Positions 41,501 to 53,500 of a stretch of DNA of 64,000 nucleotides are shown in pieces; within the stretch, counting starts at the first letter, position 1; each line of letters begins with the position of its first letter. The translations under genes and the position numbers were made by a program. Source of the stretch: Liolophura sinensis. Lineage: Eukaryota > Mollusca > Polyplacophora > Chitonida > Chitonidae. The DNA is taken from positions 15,485,504 to 15,549,503 of the forward strand of contig NC_088298.1 in assembly GCF_032854445.1 (NCBI RefSeq), given 5' to 3'. The notes under the pieces were generated by a model. It was given only the letters and a program-made list of their open reading frames with translations. It made no database searches and had not been told where the DNA came from.

Positions 41501-44500
41501 TAAGCTACTGTCTGGTATAATTTGTGATACTTTCGTTGAATATTAACGGCTTGTAAATCAGCTGAATTTAAGTCTGTGGTTGTCCGTAAATGATACAGAC
41601 CTGTTGTCCCACAACACTGTGGGACCAGGCCCCTTGGCTGTACGTAACTAAATCGTTGCAAACGATCTCAAAAAGATGTCTTATGCAGTTGTTCTGTGTT
41701 ATCATATGTGACTTCATGGAGTGAATGGGTAAAGGCTACGTCATAGCTTAGGCCGTGCTATCTGATAACAATGTATTTGATTGGATAAAATTCTCAAGAT
41801 GTCTGCCTCGATTCACACCAGCCAATTGTACAGTATTGACATTTTGTTCTACATGTTATTCGGTGAAATCTCATTGAAATAATGGAGTATGATGCACTTT
41901 TTAAAAACTTGAGAATCCTGCTTTCGAGGGAATATATGTTTTATCCAGCAGCTGTCTTGGCCTTGAATATCATTTGCTTCCGTTTGTTATTCCATTGCGG
42001 AATAATCGCTATCATTCCACCTCTAAAAAAAAGCTAGACCATATTTAATATATCATTAATGCCTGAACTTCAACTAGCTCACCCATCAACAGAGCAACTG
42101 ACTATATAGTTAATATGCGATTAGTGCAGTCGACCAGTTAGTCAACCAACCGGTCCATTAGGTAACAGTTAGTCTAGGGCCAACCAAACAAACCATCAAC
42201 CCGCCTATTGGTTAATAGTTAGTCTAAAGCCAACCAACCAAACCACCAGCCCGCCCTTAAACTAACCAATCAAATAGTCAAGCAAACTATTCCGTTTATA
42301 AATCAACCAGTTCATAAACGAGTTTATTAAGCTTACAAAATTACTAACCAATTCAACCTGTCAGTGGAGAAATCAACCAATCAGCCCATTAACCGACAAA
42401 CCACGTTTACCAGTTGTCAATCATCTAATTGATCAATGCGCCACATAACCTCCCAGACAACCCAACAAGCCTGGAAATAAACAGCAATTCCTGGGGTAAT
42501 GTCCTGTACTAAACAAGTTGTATTTTGACAGGGGTCAGCTGTTTGGTACAAGACTAAACTGTAAATAACATTATAATTATTTTAATCATTTGAACAGCTG
42601 AACGATTTGCCGTTATGTCCTGCACCAACCTAAAAATTATTTCCAGGCTTGATCCAATCCGTCCATCAGTTAATGAAACCATCATTCAATCAGCTACTGA
42701 AATTTTCCTTGACGCCTGCGCAGTGTGAGCGGTCCGGAGCTGTTGGACAAGGTCGTCAGTGAGAGCACGTGGACCGAGTCTGACGCCGCCTACTTCATCA
42801 AACAGACCCTGGATCTCCTCCAGCATTTACACTCCGAGGGCGTTGTTGTTGTAGACCTCAAGGTAAGCGCGTAAACAAAGGTCGAAAATCACCAAACTAA
42901 CTTAAAACTCGTCATTGTTGAAAATTTAGAAATAAACACTACTCTAGCCTACCTGGTAAAATATCGATAGAAATTCCTTAACGTTTCAGTCATAACATAT
43001 CTATCTCCAAATTTCAGCCCTGGGACATTTTATTAAGCATTCCTGGTTCAGACGAGGTGAAACTAGTTGACCTCGGATTCGCCAGACGATTGGCTGCATC
43101 CCGTGACGTCAGAACTTCTTACGGTACAGCGGAGTTTGTGGCGCCAGAAGTGGTTGCAAGTGAACCCCTGTCTCCTTCCGCGGATGTTTGGAGTGTGGGA
43201 GTTTTGGCCTACATTCTGTAAGTAATAGGGAACTATTTTCTGACATAAGCTCCATTACTAGTCACGTTTGCATCCTCCTGCATCTAACATTATAACGGTA
43301 CAGATTGTACTGCTATGCCAAATGAGAGCAGTACGTTGCTTCTCTGTTGGTAAATTTTTTTCACTGTATACTCATGGGTGTTAAATTAAGACCTGTGTGA
43401 TGGACAGTTTGTTGCTTGGCGTACACTAGATAACCTCTTAACGACAGCATTTTGTTTTGACTCCAAAACATTACAACATGAGTGCTTGAAAATGATGGAA
43501 TCGAGGAATTGTAGCCTTATAACCTGCGCTACATTTCCCAAAGAGCAAGCCCGTACGTTTTGTTATTGGTGTATTCCTAACGGTACCAGCATCGTTCGCC
43601 GTGAGTTCAAGTCCAGCTCAAGCTGGCTTCCTCTCTGGCCGTACGTGGGGAGGTCTTTCGGCAGCCTGCGGATGGTCGTGGGTTTTCCCGGTTTCCTCCC
43701 ACCATTATGTTGGCCGGCGTCAACAAGTTCGTTGAAATGTAGCATATCGAAAAATGTCACCGGTTTTAGCTTTATTTATAACCTGCGCTACATTTCCCAA
43801 ACAGCAGGCGTGTGTTAAACCTCTCTCCGATCCAGCAAACATGTGAACTACAACCAGCTAATGTCTCTCACACCTTTTACTAAGTACACAATGCTCACCG
43901 ACGGTACCGGCGACAGGCTATTGTATGCTTGATATGCATAACGCTGTAGTGTCGCGGCGCAATTGTGCACCGGGCCGCTAAGCACAAAAAAAAAACATCC
44001 TGACAAAGCTCTTGTACGACGACGGTTGTTAATACGACGCTGTTATAGCAATTCATACAGTGCTGCAAAAATGTTCCGGTCAGAGTAATGCGTAAGGCAG
44101 TTGGTAAGGAAGGTCGTTTCTCCTAACAGTCTCTTGGTTCACATCTGTTTTTCTTAATTTTTATAGGCCCTATTTGGCTTTCGCGCAGGGCTTTTACTGT
44201 TGGTCATTTTGTTTTGCCTATTTGTGCTCTGTCTTGCCGTTATTTCGATAACATATTAGGCGTTGGCATTTCGTTCACAGCCAATGAACTCCTCGTGAAT
44301 ATTTCTTTGCCTTCTTTTCACACTGTCACGTTAAACTTACGTAGTTATAAAAGAGTGGTGTCAAATAATATTAGTTTTATACTGTGACGAAAACTAAGTG
44401 GACAAGCAAAACAGTAAACGAATTCATATTTCTCAAACTAGAAACGGCACATAATGCGTACAGGATTTAAACATATAGACACAATACTGATCTTCACAAT

Positions 44501-47500
44501 TTTGCCTTATATTATCACCCTTCCTTGTTTTTTCTGTTCCAGCTTGAGTTGTATTCCGCTATGAATTTGGCGAGAAACCTTGTCACGGTTACATACTATT
44601 CTATCTGTTTCAGTTGTACTTGTATCTCACCTTAGATTTAAGACATTATAGACAAATGCCTGTATCTCGGATCTTTGTTCTCTCTGTTTGCCCCTATCTC
44701 ACTTTTTTCTGTTTTTTTTTTCTTCTTTTTTTATTGAGCAATACTTTCACCCCTTCTGTAGAGGCTCTTGCTCTTTGTGCTTTAGTCTCGGTTATATCTC
44801 GTCTTGAGCTTTAAACGAAAACCGTTGTATCGAACCCGTATTCCCTCGTTTTCAATCTGGGCGATACCTTGTCTTCATTTTCAGAGAAGTATGTGTCCCT
44901 GTTCATTTGTCTTCCCATTTCCGCCAGGACAATGTCTTGTTTTAATTTTTTTGATAAATCAGTATCACGTCCTTTTTCTATCTGCGATATCACGATTTAC
45001 TTTTTTAGAGATAAATCTGTATCCCGATTCCTCAAAGGTTGTGTCTATGACAATTTCCTTGCTCTTTACCTTTCAGTCTTAGCCCTATCTCGCCTAAGAT
45101 TTTAGAGATAAGTGTATTACGGTTTGTTTGCTCTTCCTGTTTTAGCCTCAGTGGAATCTCGCCGTTCTACAACCACTCCGACAGGGCCACATTGCTAACA
45201 GTACAGGGAGCAGACTGGGACTTTGATGCCAAAGCCTTTGAGAACATCTCCAAAGAAGCCAGAGACTTCATTAGCAAGGTTCTCCTCAAGGAAGCTGGGT
45301 ACGCTAAACTGAAACAATATCTAAACGAAACCGTCACAGTTTGTTTTGCATTCCACTAACAAAATGAAACGGTCACAGTTTGTTTTGCATTCCCATAACG
45401 AAACGAAATCGTCACTGTTTATTTTGCATTCCTATAACAAAACGAATACGTTCCAGTTTATTCTTCATTCCCATAACAAAACGAAACCACCACAGCTTAT
45501 TTGCTTTTCCATAGCGAAACCACTGCATTTTATTTTGCATTCCCAAAACTAAACGAAACCGTCCCACTTTATTTTTGCATTCCAATATCAAGACGAAACC
45601 ATCACAGTTTATTTTGCATTCCTATAACTAAAGGTACCCATCACAGTTTATTTTGCATTCCCACAACTAAACGAAACCATCATAGTTTATTCCGCATTCC
45701 CCATAATAAAACGAAACCATCAGAGTTTAGTTTTCATACCCATAACAAAATGAAACCATTACAGTTTATTTTCCATACCAATAACTAAACGAAACCGGAA
45801 CAATTTATTTTGCATTCCCATAACAAAACGAAACCGCCCCAGTTTATTTCGCATTCCCATATCGAGCCGAAACCGCCATGGTTTATTTTCGTCCCCATTA
45901 CAAAACAGTTTAGTTTGCATTTCCGTAACAAAGCAAAACCGTCGGTTTATTTTGCTTTCCCATAACAAATCAAAACCGCCCCAGTTTATTTTGCATTCAC
46001 ATAGCAGCTGAAATGTGTAATTAGCAATTATATTTCAATTAACTCCAACATATTGGTGTTAATTGCTCGCACTCACTGTGTGAAACAGGTCAGCTGTAGA
46101 CATATAGTTAAAAGCATAAGATCAAAGTTAGTTTGGGACTGCTAAGAGGCGGAAAATTAGAAATACAGGGGCGGGTTGTTCAAATGTGTACTAAACGTGT
46201 ATAAAAAGCCTGGCTTAAAGCTTAATACCAGTTTCATTGTAATATAAAGTAAATGACTCTTCACTTGTGTCAAATATTGTGAATAAAATGCTGTGTGTCA
46301 AATAGGGCTACCATTGTATACACCGTCACTTCACCTTGTGAGAAACATATAAATATTATCCATGTACGATTGGACAGGGAGCGCTTGACCATCGGGGAAT
46401 GTTTGGACCACCCCTGGATGAAGAACGCCATTAAGAGAGGTCAAGGTCTGAAGATTAACGTCACCAACCACAAAGCTTTGAATGACCGCTACCGGACAAT
46501 GGTCAGTATCTCATCGATATGTTTTAGAAACCGAGTAGATTCCATTCCATAAATGTAAATTGCAATACAGCAGAGTGAAAAACGGATGGCAATGTGAGTT
46601 AAATCAAAGCGATGATGGCGCTCTGGTACTTTTTATCTGGTCATACATACCACGTGAAATATGGTCATTTGACAGCGAGAGACTTGATATCTCGTCACAC
46701 ATACCATGTGAAACAGGGTTATTGGACACTTAGTTACTTGGTATCTCGTCACACATACCCTGTGAAATATGGTCATTTGACAGTGTGAGACTTGCTATCT
46801 GGTCACACAGACCCTGCAAAATAGTCATCTGACAGTGAGAGACTTGGTATCTGGTCACACATACCATGTGAAATAGGGTTATTTGATAGTGAGATACTTG
46901 GTATTTGGCCTCAAGTACCTTTCTGAAATAGGGTCATTAGATAGTGAGAAACGGTGTCTGGACACACAAAACCTGTGATTCACTACGCAGTGCTAATCTG
47001 GAAGGTCATAACGTTTCCACCGCCTGACAGTGTGATAATTGGTGTCTGGTCTCATATAACTGGTGAAGTACGATAACTTGACATTGTAATAATTGATATC
47101 TGATCACACAGAACTGGTGAAATACAATCACTTGACCTTGTGATAATGGGATTACTGGTGAAATAGGATCACTTGACATTGTGATTAATGGTGTCTGGTG
47201 TCCTATAACTGGTGAAGTACGATCACTTGACAGTGTGGTGGCTGTCAATATAACTTGTGATATAGCATCTTGACAGTGTGGCAATGGCATATATTGGGGA
47301 AATTATTAAACCTCTCCAAACCTGAGGATGCCTTTCTGTTTTGCTGGTGGATAGACCTATGCAGATTGCATGCATAAATGTTTTGACATATTGTTGTTGC
47401 AGCGTTCTTCCACGGTTGTGAAGACAGTGGCAGACATTCGACCCTTGGGAAAACAGACTGAGGCGGTGGATGAAAGTGGCCTGCAGTCGGAGGTTGATCC

Positions 47501-50500
47501 AGCCACTGGAGACACCGTATACCCTGATTCCCAGGCCTACGGAGAATACCTGGACGAAGAGACATGGCTTGATTGGCAGACCCGATACCAACACGGCCCC
47601 GGGACACAGCTTATGCCTCTGAAGGAGACGGACTTGCCTCTAAGGATAAGAGAGTACCGGCGTCAGAAGAGAGGCGAGATGCCGAGAGAGGCGCGGAGTC
47701 CAAGTAGGGAGAGCGAGATGGGAGAAGACCGGAAGATGATGAAAGAGCGCCTCCTGGTGGCCGACGTGGAGGCAGAGTTTGAGCCTTCACCGAGTCGCAG
47801 GAAGGAGTTTGAGTGGATCGTCCAGCCAGAAGAAGTGAAGGAAGCTAGACGCCGCACATCATCCGAGTCGGAATCCCAGCCTCAGAAAACTGTCGGCGTG
47901 AGGACGGAGGAAGGTAACTGGGCATGCGTCTTGACGGATGTAAAACGTCTTGATGTGATTTCCGACCCCGCATGCGCATGTACGACTAACATAAAATCAC
48001 GCAGCACCAGGTCTGATACGGTACCCTGTGATAACACCCAATACAAGCCCCTAAAACATACCGTCAGTTTTACTTCAATGGAACTGGATTTTGACCCCGC
48101 TGTTGAGTTTTTGTCCGAGAGGCTATCCGTTGATACACGCGCAGAGTTTCAGTTAACAGCGCCAACTGATATTAACGATTCTGGCTTAAATGTGAGAGAT
48201 GGCGATGAATTCTGCCACCAGAAGGTGCCGTCCGTCTGTGTGACATACGCGGACGCAGACGAAGACGACAACGATAGCGAGGCTTCCGTAAACAGTTGCA
48301 ATGAGGCGACATTAGAGACCCGCGAAGAGCTGCAAGTGCCTCCTCGAAAAGTCATTGAAAATTTCGGATGCATCTTTAGTCGTCCTCGACGGAGAATGAG
48401 CTCTATAGAGAATCTCAACTTCTTGTGGGATTCACCGCGACCTTCCCCTAAAGACTCTGACCTGAATATAACAGACAGCTTGTCGTTCGACAGCGAGCCG
48501 CCATTGTGCGACAACAGTGAGTCGCCGTTTTACGATGACGTTACGGAGTTTCCCAAAATCAGACAAGCACGCCGGATAAGTTCTAAGTTGAGCAGGTTGG
48601 GATGTCTTCATCGTATGTCGAGTTTCAGTCTACCTAAAGATGACAATGTCAAGTTTTCTGATCCGCTCGAATGTCTGTTCCACGGTGAAGTCCCTGGACT
48701 TGACGAATCCAAATGGGATAAACTCATTTACACCTTTGAGCCTTTTATTAGAATCGCGTTAGCCCTTCTCCGCGGAATGATCATTGGGGCCTTACTTGGA
48801 ATCTTAACAACTACCATTTGGCATTTGGCGTCCGTTGTATCATCTCAGGTGACTATGATATTTTCAGACAACAACTCAGCTAATCTTCAACAAGATAACC
48901 ACGTGCCCCTAATTCAGTCAAAGGCCTATCCCGAACATCCCGAACGGTTTCCATATCCCCAATGCCGTTGCAACGATCCGATTGGTTCCACAAATATCTC
49001 CTCGGATACATCACTGTGATTGGCAGGTACATCTACTTGGGAGTGCTGACGATAGTTCTTCGGCTGTGTTCGGCCATGCACCCCGTTTCTTGGTTTGACG
49101 CTCTAAATTTGCCATATTTCGGATTTTCGAATGCCGACAGTTCTATAAAACTCAAGTCCGATAACCAGGGTGTACCACCCGTAAATAATGAAAGGAAGTT
49201 CCAAATCGAAAACCGAAAGAATCTTTTAAAAAATAACGTAAAATAAAAGCTTCCTAAGGAACACGTAAGAAAGAATATATACGATAAGTTAAAATAAAGG
49301 TGATAACATGTTAGAAAGAAATCAGTCATCAGTTTTAAATGATTCTGGGAAGACAGACGATATTCTAGGCATGACATCCAAATCAAATTTCAAACTCGTG
49401 GATAATTTCCAAGTCGAATTCAAAGGTATCTCCGTCGCGCTTTGGTTGCAACAGGTCATTGCAGTGTTGTTGTAATAAGCTTATGGATGCTGATTCAGCC
49501 CCAACCCCGGGTTAAGCGGAATCGGGTTAAGCGACATTAGGATATGAAACAGAAACTATGAAATAGAGATATACAGATCCAGAACGCCACCATGTGCCAC
49601 ATACTCAGAAAAAAACTAATCTGTTAAATTAAACAGAAAGTATGTTGTTTCAGCGATACTAGAATGCATTCTGTTATTGCAGCAGATTTTTTCTGTTAAA
49701 TACAACGGACGTGTTCTGTTTATTCGACATAAACATCATAACAGGATCTTAGTTGAATATGACACATTACTATGACTTTCTGTTAAAATTAACAGGCTGG
49801 TTTCTTTAGTGTACGCGTGCCTTTTATGTGAGAGTATAGTTATCTTTAAAGCCCGGAGCATATATATGTTAGCGAAAGTAGTCCTTATTTAGGAAATGAA
49901 TAAAAAATTACGTCACATACCTTACTGTCTTAAATCTTGTAGCTCCACACATAATTACCCTTTGATTCCAGTATCCTTGAACCACCCCATGCTACTTGTA
50001 TGCTGTTTGCTTGTTTATTAAACATCGATAAAACAAAAACCTATTTAAATCAGTGGCTATGGCAACTACAACTTTTATATTTTTGTATTTATATTGTGTT
50101 GAAATTGGTTAACGTTTTTTAACTATGCATGATAAACAAATATTTTGTTTGTATTTTTGGATCTATAGCTTTTTTTTATGTTGATGTTTTTTATTGTTTG
50201 TATTTACATATGATGTTTCTGTGTCAGTCAGTTTTCACCTTTTTATTGCTTGCTTTTAATACGTTTATTAATATAGTCCTAGTCAATCTTCTCACGCCTG
50301 TTGATTTTTTCGTCGTTTTCCACATTCTTTCACATCTGTAGAGTGGGCCAACACACTGTTCTATGTTCCAGTAGTAAGAAGGTAATTTAACTAACCATAC
50401 TTAATTGTAAGTAAGTATACAAATACATTTATTTATTACTATTAAATTTTCCAAATACAGTTTTAATGTTTTAACAAGAGTTTTGTCTTCTTGCAATACC

Positions 50501-53500
50501 TTCCGTTTGTAGGAGCTTCCAATAAAATGGCTTGTGGTGAAATATCACCGATTAATTTGCTTGCTGATACTCAACATAAATGCTTGCTATTAAGTAAACT
50601 GTTTGCTGATTGGCTAGCTAGCCTTCTACAAACCTGCGTGTTAATGACGTCATTTCAGAAAATTCATCCTTTCATCCGGGTCTTCATCATCATCACGCAC
50701 GTGGCGAGGTCAAAGGTAACATTCATTTAATAAGCATGTTTCGGACTGAGAAGCTTCGTTGGGATGTGGTATATTTCACTTTCCTGAAAAACAAAGGACT
50801 TCATAAAATGCATGATTAATGATCTTTGGAATGTAAACAAGACTTGCCATCTTGGGAAATAATTCCATCCTTTCTTAAAGGTTTGAGTGACGAAAATATC
50901 ATTTCGAATCAATGATCACACACCAGGTACTCAATATTTAGTATACGTATACTATTCAATATCGTGATGAAGGAGCCTCCACGACAGAGTGGTTAGTGTG
51001 CCTGCGCGGCACAATGATTCAGGAGCCGCAGCAACGCGATCGCAGTCTTAGGTTCCTCTCCAGTCGTATGTGGGAAAGTCTGTCAGCAACCTCTGGATGG
51101 TCTCATGTTTCATCGGGAACAAAACGATGAAACAAACGGTTTGAAGAATGAGTTGATAATTCACCGCCTAGGAGAGCCTGAAAGTGACTTTAAACAGGCT
51201 ATACAGTAGATTTTGGCAAAGCAAATTCAGAGAAAATCCAATTCAATTATTCCAGTATATTCCATTTTGCCAAAAACCTACGGTGTAGCCTCTTTAATAT
51301 TACTCGTTCAAAATGCGCAGAAATCTATGTTAACCTATATTTATAGTTCCTTATATTATTTATAAATTTCAGGATTTTCACCTATATTTTTGGAAAAACT
51401 CAAAGACGCCGCTTACCTGGTTGGAGAAGACGTCACATTCTCGTGTCACGTGATGGCGAATCCCGCGCCGAGTATCACGTGGTATCGTAACGAGGGGATG
51501 TTGTCCGACGGACAGAGGATTCGTACCTCCTTGACAGAAGATGGCAGAGCGTCCATAACGGTTCTCAACACAATGCCAAATGACGTCGGTGTTTACAAAT
51601 GTATTGTCCGAAACAAACTCGGCACAGTGACATCAAGAGCCAGACTTTTGCTTGGAGGTTTGTAAGGCGGTTTGTGTTTCTGCTTTGGTCATAGTTATCG
51701 AAAAGTTTTCCAAAATGTCCAAATCTAAGTAGATAAATAAAACCGCCCTCAAATGTAAATTGTCAAAACGTTTCTCTATGAACATTCACCCCGTCCCATT
51801 TGCCACCTAAGATTTTCATCCAGTCTTACAGTATTTCATGATATAACTGAGATATGAATTAATGTTAACATAAAAATTCTTATTCACCGTTCCCTATTAT
51901 TTGGCAAATGAAATCACTTTTTACCCGTGGTGAGAAAAACTAAAACAAAAGCCTAATATGCTTCACTATTTCACGATAAATTCTTGTCTTTGGACAATTT
52001 ATTTTTCATTTTTTCATTTCCTCAGTGGAATCTTATTATTACATAATTTCATATCTCTTTTTACTTATTTCTGTGTGTTATATTTATAATATCAGAAGTC
52101 CATTACCTAAAAGTTTGTAGGGGCCTCCCTGGCTCAGTCGGTTAGCGCGCTAGCGCAGGGTAATGACCCAGAAGCCTCTCATCAATGCGGTCGCTGTCAA
52201 TTCCAGCCCAGCTCATGCTGGCTTCCTCTCCGGCCTTAAGTTGGAAGATCTGTTAGCAACCTGCGGATGGTCGTGGGTTTCCCCCGGGCTCTACCCGGTT
52301 TCCCCCAACCTTAATACCGGCCGCCGTCGTATAAGTGAAATATTTTTGAGTACGGCGTAAAACACCAATCAAACAAATAAATAAATAAATACCTAGAAGT
52401 TGGCAACTTCCCTGTAGCTAGTCTCCACGGCACATTACACGTGTTACGTCATCTGTAGAAGCTCGTTCCACCTAGTGGAGACATTTGTCAACCTCTTGGA
52501 TGGAAATTGTGAACTGAATCATGGGAAATCTACTTGTAAAAGGCTGCAACAAGAACTGGCCACACCATGAAACTAAAACTCTGTTTAAAAAACTACGATT
52601 TCGCTAATCATTGTTGTTATGCATTTAAGAACCCATTGACTATTTTTATATTTCCATGCAACACTAAAACAATTACTGTCAAAGACATTGTTGCCCTTTT
52701 ACAAAACTCTCCGTTGAGATCGAAGAAAAGTGTAAAGTGTCGAGGAGACTAGCTCTAAGAAAGCTGGATATCTCAAGGTAATGGACTTCTGATAATACAG
52801 AGAACTCATCCATAAATGCCATTGGTTGAGACAATCTTGTAATATCTCGTTAAATATCGTGCTCAGACAATCCCGAGAGACCAGGTCGCCCTGTGGTTTG
52901 TGCCGTATCATCGGACGAGGCACTGTTGGTCTGGAACGCACCAAAGTCCGACGGTAACTCGTACATTACCAACTACAGGGTGGACTATCGTAAAGCAGGT
53001 GAGTTCCGGTCACGTGCCACTATGTCGTTATTCGTCGAGGATTTATCTTATAGACGAACGGAACCTCTGGGATATGCTTTGGAGAAAATTGAACATATAC
53101 GTTAACGCATGTGTTTTCTCATCAGCTTCTTTAATTGCACATGATATGAACTACACTGTCTGAAATAAACACGCTAATATACATAACAATGAAATGCTGA
53201 ATTTGAATACAGTGGGATTTTAAGCGTTCAGGAAATATCCCTTTCGCTGCTCTCCTGTGTAGTCTTGCATGAAGTTCTCTAGCGAAAACTGGCCTCCCAC
53301 CAATACGGCATATATGTATGCCACACGTGGAAGAGTTTGCCTGTAACTTGCCAAAGTGATTGGTTTAAACCCGGCACTACAGCTTCCTTTACCCATAGAG
53401 CTGGTCGCCATAGTATAAGTAAAAACAAAACTGCTTAGTATGGCGTTAAACAACTATCAAACAAATCAGTCAATCCATAAATTAATCAATCAATCAATTA

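Larger units (their letters stand above)
36883..42723. other. 5.8-kb intron inside kinase 1
   Basis: Contents in order: 16-bp minisatellite interrupted by a SINE (37180-37590), antisense SINE (37728-37862), G-rich run (38790-38820), a dispersed repeat also found near 51260 (39250-39325), family C repeat (40590-40705), MITE-like element (40750-40995), CCAACCAA-rich duplicated repeat (42070-42480). No exon seen. Confidence 0.65.
43218..45145. other. Intron inside kinase 1
   Basis: Contains a SINE at 43597-43725, a short duplicated phrase around it (ACCTGCGCTACATTTCCCAA at 43521 and again near 43782), and a degenerate pyrimidine-rich repeat at 44580-45145 leading into the next exon. Confidence 0.7.
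49020..51372. other. 3' UTR of tail B form, and intron of the long form
   Basis: After the two poly(A) signals it holds a MITE-like element (49610-49815), a diverged SINE head (50968-51110), and a dispersed repeat phrase near 51225-51300. No other exon seen. Confidence 0.65.

Noticed and set aside
45346-45788. Open frames in the kinase 1 intron
   Set aside because: Produced by the 39-bp minisatellite; no splice context or domain.
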